Assembly: GCF_051155795.1 (NCBI RefSeq)
Contig: NZ_DAXETW010000037.1
Span: 1-64,000 of the forward strand
Origin: Longibacter sp051155795
GTDB taxonomy: Bacteria; Bacteroidota; Rhodothermia; Rhodothermales; Salinibacteraceae
Length of the DNA: 64,000 nucleotides
Reading direction: 5' to 3'
This document shows positions 1-8,471 of this stretch, piece after piece (the first letter of the stretch is position 1; each line of letters begins with the position of its first letter). The position numbers and the translations under genes were made by a program. The notes beneath the pieces were generated by a model, which made no database searches, was not told the DNA's origin, and was given only the letters and a program-made list of their open reading frames with translations.

Positions 1-82
1 TGAACCTATACAGTGATCATCCGTACACCGCAAATTGCAATCCGATCCCGACCCACGTCGAGCAGACCCCCTGCTGCAGTAC

Positions 83-1156
83 ATGATCGAGATAGAGAAG
101 CTGGAGAAGATTAAACGCCGGTTCGAGGAGATCGAGCAGCTGATGGCGGATCCAGACGTTGCCACCGACTCCTCGCGGATGCAGGAACTGGGGCGGGAGC
201 ACGGCGAGTTGAGAGATGTCGTTTCGGCGATCAATACCTACGAAAATCTACTACAGGAGCAGTCGGACCTCGAAGAACTGGTCGACTCCGAGTCTGGGGA
301 GATGCAAGAGTTGGCACAGCATGAGCTCGAGGAACTCAACGCGCGCTTGCCGGCGGTCGAGCACGAGCTCAAGATGATGCTGATTCCGAAAGATCCGGAG
401 GACAAGAAGGACGCTATTGTCGAGATTCGGGCCGGAACGGGCGGAGACGAGGCCGCCCTTTTCGCTGGCGATCTCTTTCGCCTTTACACTAAGTTTGCGG
501 AAAAGAGAGGTTGGGCGTACGAGGTGCTCGACGTCGCCGAGGGATCGCAGGGCGGCTTCAAAGAGATTGTGTTTGGCGTGCAGGGAAAAGGCGTTTTCGG
601 CACCTTCAAATACGAGAGCGGCGTCCACCGCGTCCAGCGCGTACCGGAAACCGAGTCCAGTGGCCGCATTCACACATCTGCTGCCACCGTTGCTGTTCTC
701 CCGGAAGCCGAGGAGGTGGACGTCGACATCAATCCGTCCGAGCTCAAAATCGACACATTCCGGGCCACCGGTCCGGGTGGGCAGTCTGTAAATACCACGG
801 ATTCGGCGGTGCGCATAACGCACGTCCCCACGGACACCGTCGTGTCCTGCCAGGACGAGAAGAGCCAGCACAAGAACAAGGCGAAAGCGATGCGAGTGCT
901 TCGCTCGCGCCTGTATGAGAAAAAGCTGGAGGCGCAGCGAAAAGAGCGGGACGAAGCGCGCCGGTCGCAGGTGGGGAGCGGCGATCGGTCGGCCAAGATC
1001 CGGACGTACAACTTCCCGCAGGACCGCGTCACCGACCACCGACTTGAGGGCGGCGACAAGAATCACGCCCTGCAGGATATCATCGACGGGGATCTTGACC
1101 CCATTATCACGGCCCTTCGTGCGGAAGAGAATGCCGAGCGACTGGCGAATCTGTAG
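83..1156 (+). CDS. prfA: Peptide chain release factor 1
   Basis: Release factor that recognises UAA and UAG in the ribosomal A site and triggers hydrolysis of peptidyl-tRNA. The catalytic GGQ loop is at residues 232-234 and the stop-codon-reading P-x-T motif (here PET) is at 188-190, the positions usual for bacterial RF1. An ATG at 35 is in frame, but starting at 83 gives 357 aa, the normal family length, and removes a proline-rich leader unlike RF1; that is why 83 was chosen. No Shine-Dalgarno sequence is visible. The next gene, rpsF, follows after 287 bases. GGQ and P-x-T together exclude RF2. Confidence 0.97.
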   Translation: MIEIEKLEKIKRRFEEIEQLMADPDVATDSSRMQELGREHGELRDVVSAINTYENLLQEQSDLEELVDSESGEMQELAQHELEELNARLPAVEHELKMMLIPKDPEDKKDAIVEIRAGTGGDEAALFAGDLFRLYTKFAEKRGWAYEVLDVAEGSQGGFKEIVFGVQGKGVFGTFKYESGVHRVQRVPETESSGRIHTSAATVAVLPEAEEVDVDINPSELKIDTFRATGPGGQSVNTTDSAVRITHVPTDTVVSCQDEKSQHKNKAKAMRVLRSRLYEKKLEAQRKERDEARRSQVGSGDRSAKIRTYNFPQDRVTDHRLEGGDKNHALQDIIDGDLDPIITALRAEENAERLANL

Positions 1157-1443
1157 GCCGTCGATTGTATGTAGTGAGGCGTGGGTCGTTGTGTTGGGTG
1201 AACGACGGTCCACGGCGCGCGGATACGGCATTTTCGACCGTGTCCAATCCGAACCACAACCTACTACGGACGACCAACGAAACCCCTTTTCCCAAAACCT
1301 TCAACGCCGCTGGGCGACCTTCTGCGTCGCTTTCCGTACACACCATCTATTGAGCGTTCCCTGCTCTCTGCGGCGGTCCTGCCGGGGTCGGACGACGGAG
1401 GGCATGATATACGTTCGTCATTCCAAAGGGAAATAAACATATT

Positions 1444-1854
1444 ATGGCATCGAGCAAGAATCAGTACGAACTCACGTACGTCATCAGTGGGGTCGTCAAG
1501 CAGAACCAGATCGACGACATCGTCCGCTCCATCACGCAGTATGTGGAGGGGAACGGCGGTGAGATCATCGAAGTCGACGAGTGGGGCAACCAGCGCCTGG
1601 CCTACGAGATCGACAAGAAGCGCAGCGGGTACTACGTCAACATGTACTTCCGCGCGCCGGGCGACCTGATTCCGAAGGTCGAACGTCAGATGCAGATCAA
1701 CGATGACATCCTGCGATACCTCTCGCTTCGCATGGATGCGAAGATGATCCGCCACTACGAGAAGCAGAAGAAGCGTGCCGCCCGCAAGGCCGAAGAGGAA
1801 GCGGCCGCTGCAGCCGAAGCGGAAGCCGAAGCGGAAGAGGAGAGCGACGAGTAA
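1444..1854 (+). CDS. rpsF: 30S ribosomal protein S6
   Basis: Small-subunit protein that pairs with S18 on the 16S central domain. The 136-residue product has the S6 ferredoxin-like fold sequence over residues 1-100, then a charged Ala/Glu-rich tail ending in EEESDE, longer than in E. coli and typical of S6 proteins with acidic tails. It is first in rpsF-rpsR-rplI. The 287-base leader before it contains GC-rich segments that could fold; S6:S18 autoregulatory leaders are known in other bacteria, but I could not trace that motif here with confidence. Confidence 0.96.
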   Translation: MASSKNQYELTYVISGVVKQNQIDDIVRSITQYVEGNGGEIIEVDEWGNQRLAYEIDKKRSGYYVNMYFRAPGDLIPKVERQMQINDDILRYLSLRMDAKMIRHYEKQKKRAARKAEEEAAAAAEAEAEAEEESDE

Positions 1855-1915
1855 TCGCATACCTCGCACACGCTGCTGATCACCCCTTCGCACACAACGG
1901 ACGAGCCCAAGTACC

Positions 1916-2128
1916 ATGGCGAATAACAACGAGCAGGATTACGAGCACATCGAATACGTCGACTACAAGGACACTGAGTTCTTGCAGCAGTTCATGAACA
2001 ACCAGGGTAAGATTCTCCCGCGGCGCGTGACCGGCGTTCCGGCCCGCGTTCAGCGGCAGTTGACGGTCGCGATTAAGCGTGCCCGCCATCTGTCCCTGCT
2101 TTCGTTCGTCGAGGATAACGTACGATAG
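1916..2128 (+). CDS. rpsR: 30S ribosomal protein S18
   Basis: 70-residue S18, partner of S6 in the platform of the 30S subunit. The core 'EFLQQFMNNQGKILPRR' followed by 'TGVPARVQRQL' and the basic 'IKRARHLSLLSF' is the standard S18 signature. The N-terminus is unusually acidic for S18 (EQDYEHIEYVDYKD), in keeping with a halophile. It lies 61 bases after rpsF and 70 before rplI, in the conserved order. There is no Shine-Dalgarno sequence before its ATG. Confidence 0.96.
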   Translation: MANNNEQDYEHIEYVDYKDTEFLQQFMNNQGKILPRRVTGVPARVQRQLTVAIKRARHLSLLSFVEDNVR

Positions 2129-2198
2129 CCTCGACTCCGGGTCGCACGGCGACCCGCCCGACGTTTACGTTTTGTTCTGAACCGCATCGCACAAGCAC

Positions 2199-2657
2199 AT
2201 GAAGGTCATTCTACTCCAGGACGTCGAGCATCTCGGCGAACAAGGTGAAATTCACGAGGTAGCGAACGGCTACGGCCGCAACTACCTGATTCCGCAGGGC
2301 ATCGCCCGCCTCGCTACCGAGGGCGCCATCAAGCAGGCGCGTGAGGAGCAGCGTCAGGCCGCGCGGAAGCAGGCGGCGAAGGCCGACGACGCGCAAGATC
2401 TGGCCGACGAGCTCGAAGATATGCAGGTCGTCTTCACCGCGAAAGTGGGCGAGGACAACCGGATCTTCGGTACCGTCACGACGCAGCAGATCGCCGTCGA
2501 ACTCGCCAACCGTGGCTACGACATTGATCGTCGCAGCATCGATCTCGACGAAGACATTCGCGAAGTCGGCACGTACACGGCTCACATCCAGCTGCATCCG
2601 CAGGTGAAGGCCAAATTGTCGATTCAGGTGATCCCCGAGTCCGGCTCCGACTTTTAG
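2199..2657 (+). CDS. rplI: 50S ribosomal protein L9
   Basis: 152-residue L9, the elongated two-domain protein at the base of the L1 stalk. The N-terminal domain carries the family signature 'VANGYGRNYLIPQGIA' (about residues 21-36). The connecting helix is rich in Ala, Arg and Glu, and the C-terminal domain follows from about residue 75. It is the last gene of the rpsF-rpsR-rplI group; a strong hairpin follows 79 bases after the stop codon. Confidence 0.96.
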   Translation: MKVILLQDVEHLGEQGEIHEVANGYGRNYLIPQGIARLATEGAIKQAREEQRQAARKQAAKADDAQDLADELEDMQVVFTAKVGEDNRIFGTVTTQQIAVELANRGYDIDRRSIDLDEDIREVGTYTAHIQLHPQVKAKLSIQVIPESGSDF

Positions 2658-2736
2658 TCGTTCCGGCATCGGCCGGGACACCGTTCGAAACATCGGTGGA
2701 TCGGTCGCTACGACCGCTTCGCCGGGCAACAACGTC

Positions 2737-2772
2737 AAAGGGTACTCGTTCTGTTCGGAGCGAGTACCCTTT
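2737..2772 (+). terminator. Hairpin terminator after rplI
   Basis: A perfect 12-bp inverted repeat, AAAGGGTACTCG (2737-2748) and CGAGTACCCTTT (2761-2772), flanks a 12-base loop. The 3' arm ends in TTT, but the U tract is short. It lies between rplI and dsbD and would separate the ribosomal transcript from dsbD. It also falls inside the open 5' extension of the dsbD frame, which argues that dsbD starts downstream of it. Confidence 0.7.
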
Positions 2773-2869
2773 CGTCTTGCATGTTGCCGAAACTGGGCGT
2801 CACGCGGTCGGCGCCCATGATCCGACGTTCACTCGCTCGTTTTCTGCCGTCTTGCCTGCGCGACCGTTC

Positions 2870-5020
2870 ATGCGCCATCTCCTTTCCTCCCTTCAGGTTG
2901 TCCTGATCCTTCTGGTTGCCGTCGCGGGCGGAGCAACCGCCGCGAACGCGCAGACCATGGGCGCCCAGTCGAAGGTGTCGTTTACCACGTCGGTCGCGCC
3001 GGAGGCCGTACATGCGGGCGACCAGGTGACGGTGCACGTCGATCTATCGATTCAGGACGGGTGGAAGATGTATGCCGTCGACTCGCCTCCGCCCAGCCGC
3101 GGCGTGCGCGTCACCGTCGACGACAGGCCGCAGGGGCTGTCGTGGAACGGCACGGTTCACCAGGAGACGCCTCAGCGCGGCTATGACCCCAACTTCAAGA
3201 AGGAGGTCACCTATTTCGAGAACCGGGCGCATGTCTGGGCAGACATCGCGGTGAGTGAATCGGCGGAGCCGGGCGCGGAGTCTGTCGGCGGAACCGTCGA
3301 GTACATGATCTGCAACCAGGACATGTGCTATCCCCCTGTTCGGGAGGAATTCGCCGTCAATGTCGACATCCAGCCGCCCGGTGAAAGCGAAGCGGCGCCC
3401 GCGGCGGAAGCGGCATCCCCGTCCCGCAATGGTGGAGATGAAGCATCATCGACGGCGTCCGAGACCACATCTCCGGACAGCGCTCCACCGGCCGAGCCGA
3501 GTGACGGCGCGGCGGAAAGTGTCACAGACGCCGGTGCGGCCTCCGAGGCTTCGGATGGTGAACCTCAACGCGAGGCGCCTTCCTCGTCCGCCCCGGCCGC
3601 TTCCACCAGGTCCGATACGCCCAGTGCATCCGCCGTCGGGGAGCTCGACAATGCCCGCTCCGACGGACTTCTCGGCTTTCTGCTTCTCGCGATCGGTGCA
3701 GGCGCGGCGGCCTTGCTCACCCCGTGTGTCTTCCCAATGATTCCTCTGACGGTGTCTTTTTTCACCCGCCACACGGAGACCCGCGGTCAGGCGGTTCGCA
3801 TGGCCTCCCTGTACGGCTTCGCCATCATCGCAACGTTCACCGGTCTCGGTGTCGCGATGGCGATGATTCTCGGCGCCGCCGGTGCGCAATCGATCGCCGC
3901 CAATCCCTGGGTGAATCTGTTCATCGGTTCGGTGTTCGTCATTTTCGCCATGTCGCTACTCGGGCTGTTTGAGCTACGGCTGCCCAGCGGGTTGGTGAAT
4001 TACTTCAACCAGAAAGGAAATCAGCAACAGGGCGTCGCGGGCGTCCTCTTCATGGGATTGACGCTCACGCTCGTGTCTTTCAGTTGCACCGCACCGTTCG
4101 TCGGCGGGCTGCTGGCCGCGACCTCGGGCGGAGAATGGTTCTACCCGGTGGTCGGGATGCTGGCGTTCAGTGCTACGTTCGCTGTTCCGTTCATCGGGTT
4201 CGCCATGTTTCCACGGGCGCTCGAGACGCTGCCTGAATCCGGGCAGTGGATGAACGCCGTGAAGGTAACGCTCGGCTTTATCGAACTGGCCGCCGCGCTC
4301 AAATTCCTGTCGAACGCTGATCTGATCTGGGGCACGCAGATCCTGTCGCGCCCGCTGGCGATTGCGCTGACGATCGTCATCTTCGCCATGGCCGGGTTGT
4401 ATCTCCTCGGCAAACTTCACCTCAAGCATGAGGGCCCGACGGAGTCGATCGGGAGCCTGCGGCTGCTGGCTGCGACCGCCTTTTTCGGTGTGGCGATGTA
4501 TATGCTTCCGGGGCTGTTCGGTGCTCCGCTCGGCACCGTGGACGCATACCTGCCGCCGCGGCAGACGAGCGATCCTAATCTGTTCGCAACGGGCAGCGCC
4601 GGGCAGAAAACGGAGAGTGGAACGGAGTTTCGCTGGCATACCGACGACATCGACGCGGCGTTTGTTGAGGCGAAGGAGGTAGGCAAACCCGTGTTCATCG
4701 ACTTCACAGGCTATACCTGCACCAACTGCCGGGACATGGAGGCCAATGTGTTTCCGCAGGCACCGGTGGCCGAGCAATTTCGGTCCGATTTCGTGCTCCT
4801 CCGCCTGTACACCGACGCTCCGCCGAAGGGGACGGAGTTTCAGCGCTACCAGTTGCAGCTGACCGGGACCACGGCCCTGCCCACGTACGCCATCGTCAAT
4901 CCGCAGGACCGCTCTTTGATTGAAAAAGATAGCGGCGTCTCATCAGTGGAAGATTTCGCGGGCTTCCTGAGGGACGGGAAGGCGGAGTTCCAGGATCAGC
5001 GCCTCGCAGACGCACGATAA
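2870..5020 (+). CDS. dsbD: Thiol:disulfide interchange protein DsbD
   Basis: Membrane protein that carries electrons from cytoplasmic thioredoxin to periplasmic thiols. The 716-residue product has a signal peptide (about 1-25), a periplasmic N-terminal domain with the redox cysteines C148 and C153 (CNQDMC), a long Ser/Ala/Glu-rich linker (about 165-255), an eight-helix-type core with one cysteine in each half (C286 in TPCVFPMIPL, C406 in SFSCTAPF) and a C-terminal thioredoxin domain with C617-T-N-C620. All six cysteines of the relay are present. The frame is open from 2696, but the ATG at 2870 begins a clean signal peptide and lies after the terminator hairpin. Confidence 0.94.
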   Translation: MRHLLSSLQVVLILLVAVAGGATAANAQTMGAQSKVSFTTSVAPEAVHAGDQVTVHVDLSIQDGWKMYAVDSPPPSRGVRVTVDDRPQGLSWNGTVHQETPQRGYDPNFKKEVTYFENRAHVWADIAVSESAEPGAESVGGTVEYMICNQDMCYPPVREEFAVNVDIQPPGESEAAPAAEAASPSRNGGDEASSTASETTSPDSAPPAEPSDGAAESVTDAGAASEASDGEPQREAPSSSAPAASTRSDTPSASAVGELDNARSDGLLGFLLLAIGAGAAALLTPCVFPMIPLTVSFFTRHTETRGQAVRMASLYGFAIIATFTGLGVAMAMILGAAGAQSIAANPWVNLFIGSVFVIFAMSLLGLFELRLPSGLVNYFNQKGNQQQGVAGVLFMGLTLTLVSFSCTAPFVGGLLAATSGGEWFYPVVGMLAFSATFAVPFIGFAMFPRALETLPESGQWMNAVKVTLGFIELAAALKFLSNADLIWGTQILSRPLAIALTIVIFAMAGLYLLGKLHLKHEGPTESIGSLRLLAATAFFGVAMYMLPGLFGAPLGTVDAYLPPRQTSDPNLFATGSAGQKTESGTEFRWHTDDIDAAFVEAKEVGKPVFIDFTGYTCTNCRDMEANVFPQAPVAEQFRSDFVLLRLYTDAPPKGTEFQRYQLQLTGTTALPTYAIVNPQDRSLIEKDSGVSSVEDFAGFLRDGKAEFQDQRLADAR

Positions 5021-5148
5021 CGAGCCGTATATCACGGAGCGCCCGAGAGGCGTTGTCGTGAAGATCCGTGTATGAGTGGGTTCCGTCGCCTACAACCGAC
5101 CCGGCCACTTCGCTTTTCGACCTTCCTCCTTCGCATTCCGCTTGACCG

Positions 5149-6000
5149 ATGTCTACTTCTCTACGTCAAGAATCGTTTTCCGTCGAGAATGTCCGGGGTG
5201 ACGCCGTTCACGGAGACCTTCGCTGGGTAGAGGACGGTCGCGTGAAGCCGGCTGTCATCTTATGTCACGGGTTCAAAGGCTTCAAAGACTGGGGGCCGTT
5301 CCCGACATGGGGGCGTGCGCTGGCCCGGACGGGCTTTGTTGCCGTCCACTTCAACTTCAGCTATAACGGGGTCACGCCAGAGCATCCGACGCAATTCGCC
5401 GACCTCGAGGCCTTTGCCGAGAATACGTACACGCGGGAGTTGGACGATGTGGACGCGGTGACCGACTACGTTCTCGAGAACACGAACGGTCTCGCCCCCG
5501 TCGATGGCAAGCGCATCGGACTGATGGGTCATTCCAGGGGTGGCGGCATCGCGATCCTCCATGCCGACCAGTGCCCCGACATCGACTCCCTCGTCACCTG
5601 GTCTTCGGTTGATACGTTCCTCGGACGGTTCGGGGAAGAGCAGATCCGGGAGTGGAAAGACCGGGGATACGTGGAGGTGATAAACAGCCGAACGGGGCAA
5701 ACTATGCGGCTCAACCGGGTGCTGTACGACGACGCCCGGAAGAATCGAAATCGTCTGGACATTATCGCAGCTGCCCGGCGGCTCACTGTGCCGTGGATGA
5801 TCGTGCATGCTGAGGATGACGCGTCGGTGGCCATGTCGGCGGCCCGGTGCCTCGCGGATGCACAGCCTGATGCGACCCTGATGAAAGCGACCGGCGGGCA
5901 CACGTTCGGGGGCAAGCATCCCCACGACGACGACGTACCCGCGTCGCTACGCGAGGTGTGGAACGCAACACTCTCGCACTTCAATCAGACGCTTTCCTGA
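5149..6000 (+). CDS. Alpha/beta hydrolase
   Basis: 283-residue alpha/beta-hydrolase without a signal peptide, so probably cytoplasmic. The nucleophile elbow is GHSRGG with S129; D223 or D224 (HAEDDAS) and H251 (GGHTFGG) are placed to complete the triad. The oxyanion-side 'LCHGFKGFKDWGPF' near residue 40 resembles hydrolases of the dienelactone-hydrolase / prolyl-oligopeptidase-like class. The substrate cannot be told from sequence. It stands alone between dsbD and the thiamine riboswitch. Confidence 0.85.
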   Translation: MSTSLRQESFSVENVRGDAVHGDLRWVEDGRVKPAVILCHGFKGFKDWGPFPTWGRALARTGFVAVHFNFSYNGVTPEHPTQFADLEAFAENTYTRELDDVDAVTDYVLENTNGLAPVDGKRIGLMGHSRGGGIAILHADQCPDIDSLVTWSSVDTFLGRFGEEQIREWKDRGYVEVINSRTGQTMRLNRVLYDDARKNRNRLDIIAAARRLTVPWMIVHAEDDASVAMSAARCLADAQPDATLMKATGGHTFGGKHPHDDDVPASLREVWNATLSHFNQTLS

Positions 6001-6263
6001 GGGGAGCCGGGAGTGGGGGATCGGGAGAATGGGGGAACGGGATGCACCGGATGGCGGAGATCTGAGCACGTCGCCGCGTGCATCCACCCCGTTCGTTATT
6101 CGCAATCCTAAATCCGCAAGGAATCAACGATCCAACGCCCTAACGATCCAACGCAAGTCTCATGTTGAATCCCCCAATCCGAATTCCCAATCGACCGTCG
6201 ATTGTAAAGACGTTCCTCCTTGCCATTGAAATTGTCTCCTCGCGTGGGGTATGATAAGAGAGC

Positions 6264-6352
6264 GAAGCTAGGGGTGCTACCCGCCGTACTGGCGGAGGGC
6301 TGAGAGAGTCCCTTAGAACCTGATCCGGTTCGTACCGGCGAAGGAAAGCTTC
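6264..6352 (+). promoter_or_regulatory. TPP riboswitch (THI element)
   Basis: The conserved TPP-aptamer blocks appear in order: closing helix GAAGCT (6264-6269) with AGCTTC (6347-6352), GGGGTGC, a GC hairpin, the CTGAGA block at 6300-6305 and ACCTGATC from 6318, followed by CGAAGGAAAGC. These blocks form the pyrimidine- and pyrophosphate-binding arms. It precedes tenA by 161 bases, which would hold the expression platform. The 263 bases between the previous stop codon and the aptamer show no gene, only a G-rich start and AT-richer low-complexity text. Confidence 0.95.
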
Positions 6353-6513
6353 AGATCGGACCTTCGGTTGCGCGTCGACGGGCGTGTGGGTGGATAGGCT
6401 GCCTCAGTCGATTTGCTCGTTTCCCCAACCCGCTGTTTGCGGTGTCCGCGTCGCAACGTGTCCGGCTCCCCGGCTTCGCGTCAATCCTTCTACTCTGACG
6501 CATCAGCTACGCT

Positions 6514-7230
6514 ATGGAGTCCCCATCGTTGACCGAAGAATCCCGCCCGTATACCGTTCCTGCCTTCGCCGAAGAATGTCTAGAGGCGGCCGGTGATACC
6601 TGGCATGCGGCGCATGACCACCCATTCGTGCGTGCCCTGGCCGACGGCTCGCTCGACAGCGATCGCTTTCGGTTCTACCAGATGCAAGACGCGCGGTACC
6701 TGGAGGCGTTTGCAGACGCCACGTCGGTGATATCAACCCGTTGCCCGGATCCTGACGACAAGCTGTGGTTCATCGAAGCCGCTCAGATGGCGGTTGTCGT
6801 CGAGAAAGAACTGCACGCCGGTTACGGGGAAGAGCTCGGCTACGACGCCGACGACGTTGCCCGTCTCGAGCTCACGCCGAATAACCGCGCCTATCAGAAC
6901 CACATGGTCGCCACGGCACATACCGGGTCGCTCGTGGAAGCCGTTGCTGCCATCACGCCCTGCCCGTGGCTCTACATACACCTCGGTCAGCAACTCGAGG
7001 CCGAGATGGGAGACGTGCCCGCCGATCACCCGTATGCCGACTGGCTGGAAATGTATCGCGATCCCGACTTTAACGAGTACATGGATAATCTGCTCGAGCG
7101 ATTTCAGCGGTTCGCCGTAGCCAGTGATCCAGTCACGCGCGAGCGAGCCAAAGAGCAGTTCGTGCTAAGCGTCCGGTACGAGTGGATGTTCTGGGACCAG
7201 GCGTGGACCCGGCAGGAATGGCCAGTATAA
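6514..7230 (+). CDS. tenA: Aminopyrimidine aminohydrolase / thiaminase II (TenA)
   Basis: TenA-family enzyme that deaminates degraded thiamine pyrimidine to HMP for salvage. The 238-residue all-helical protein has the catalytic cysteine C150 in 'ITPCPWLYIHLG', an acidic residue in 'QMQDARYLEAF' and the active-site glutamate E223 in 'RYEWMFWDQAW', the usual layout. The TPP riboswitch directly upstream supports a thiamine role and implies repression when TPP is plentiful. No other thi genes lie nearby, so salvage appears to be controlled as a single gene. The nearest in-frame ATG is used. Confidence 0.93.
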   Translation: MESPSLTEESRPYTVPAFAEECLEAAGDTWHAAHDHPFVRALADGSLDSDRFRFYQMQDARYLEAFADATSVISTRCPDPDDKLWFIEAAQMAVVVEKELHAGYGEELGYDADDVARLELTPNNRAYQNHMVATAHTGSLVEAVAAITPCPWLYIHLGQQLEAEMGDVPADHPYADWLEMYRDPDFNEYMDNLLERFQRFAVASDPVTRERAKEQFVLSVRYEWMFWDQAWTRQEWPV

Positions 7231-7255
7231 TCGTCCTCAACAATTGGCTACCCGA

Positions 7256-7288
7256 GGCGGCGTCGCAGGCAGAACCTGCGGCGCCGTC
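7256..7288 (+). terminator. Hairpin terminator after tenA
   Basis: A 14-bp stem with two G-U pairs (7256-7269 against 7275-7288) encloses a five-base loop, 25 bases after the tenA stop codon. A moderately T-rich stretch (GTATTTGTTAC) follows rather than a pure U tract, so it may be an imperfect intrinsic terminator. The rest of 7231-7569 holds no recognisable gene. Confidence 0.6.
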
Positions 7289-7569
7289 ACGTATTTGTTA
7301 CTGGACACGCGCTGTCTCCGCGGACGAACAGGTCCAACGCGCCAGGACGCACAAAGCGTCCAGCGTGCATGAAGCCTGCGCGGAAGTTGCCCGCCGACTG
7401 GAACGTACGCCGTGTAACTCGTACGTTTCATATGGTGCACGCGAAAGGGTGCACAGAGGCGCACTATCCACGCCCCCACTACTCTCCGGACCGGCGAGTT
7501 TGCCGGAAGCACGTCGTGATTACGCGGCTTCCCGCTCGGTCGATCGACATATACCTCGCTCCTCGCCTC

Positions 7570-8367
7570 ATGGCTTCCTCTGACACGACGTCCTATCCGG
7601 TGTTCGAAGACCTGATCCCGGATGTCGACTCCACGGCAGATCACTACGAGCTTGCGTTCGCGCGAAGCGAGGAGGATCTCCTTGAGGTGCAGCGACTCCG
7701 ATTCGAGGTGTTCAACGTGGAACTGGACGAGGGACTCGACGAGTCGTTCGAAATCGGTCGCGATGCCGACGATTTCGACAACACATGTCACCACCTGCTC
7801 GTGCGTGACCAGGTCGATGGTGCTATCGTCGGCACCTACCGGATGCAGACGCATGCGATGGCGGATGCCGGTCTCGGGTTCTATTCGTCGATCGAGTTTG
7901 ACCTCTCAGACTGGCCAAATGCCGTCACGCACAACGCGGTGGAACTCGGTCGTGCGTGCATCGCCAGCGATCACCGGTCGCTCCCCGTCCTGAACCTGCT
8001 GTGGCGCGGTCTCGGATCGTACCTCCGCCACTCCGGCTGCCGCTACCTGTTCGGGTGCTCGTCGCTGACAAGTCAGGATCCACGCGAGGGCATCGCGATG
8101 CTGAAGTATTTCGAAGCGAAGGACATGATGCATCCGGACCTGCGTGTTACCCCGCAGCCAGGGTACGCATGTGAGGTGGAGGGAGAGGTAGAGCCGGCGA
8201 CCGCCAGCGACGTGCCGCGCCTGATGCGCGTCTACATCAGCACAGGTGCCCGGATGTGCGGGCCGCCCGCCATTGATCGCGAATTTGGGACGATCGACTT
8301 TCTGACGTTCTACGACATCAAGAATCTGGAGCCGAGCGCCGCTCGTTTCTTCGGCTACCAGTCGTAA
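7570..8367 (+). CDS. OlsB-like GNAT N-acyltransferase
   Basis: 265-residue acyltransferase of the GNAT / acyl-homoserine-lactone-synthase-like group that includes OlsB, which puts a 3-hydroxy fatty acid on the amino group of ornithine (or glycine in relatives). Diagnostic stretches are 'RLRFEVFNVELDEGLD' (about residues 48-63), 'GTYRMQT' and 'AVELGRACI'. The frame is open from 7369, but the ATG at 7570 starts a hydrophilic leader as in OlsB. The next gene is a PlsC-type O-acyltransferase, the expected partner OlsA; together they would make an amino-acid lipid. The amino acid used cannot be decided from sequence. Confidence 0.8.
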   Translation: MASSDTTSYPVFEDLIPDVDSTADHYELAFARSEEDLLEVQRLRFEVFNVELDEGLDESFEIGRDADDFDNTCHHLLVRDQVDGAIVGTYRMQTHAMADAGLGFYSSIEFDLSDWPNAVTHNAVELGRACIASDHRSLPVLNLLWRGLGSYLRHSGCRYLFGCSSLTSQDPREGIAMLKYFEAKDMMHPDLRVTPQPGYACEVEGEVEPATASDVPRLMRVYISTGARMCGPPAIDREFGTIDFLTFYDIKNLEPSAARFFGYQS

Positions 8368-8471
8368 GGCGGAGCCCATCCCGGCCCGTGCTACCAGGAA
8401 GCCGTCATGGATCCGTTTCCTGTCGGTCTCCGCGCACTGACCCGTTCGTCCCGTCCCATTAGCCGATTCCC

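Noticed and set aside
251..1231. 326-codon minus-strand frame across prfA
   Set aside because: Antisense shadow of prfA caused by high GC; Arg/Leu/Val-rich with no domain.
1157..1443. Possible S6:S18-binding leader RNA before rpsF
   Set aside because: Leader is long and GC-rich, but I could not place the conserved motif by eye; a covariance-model search would decide.
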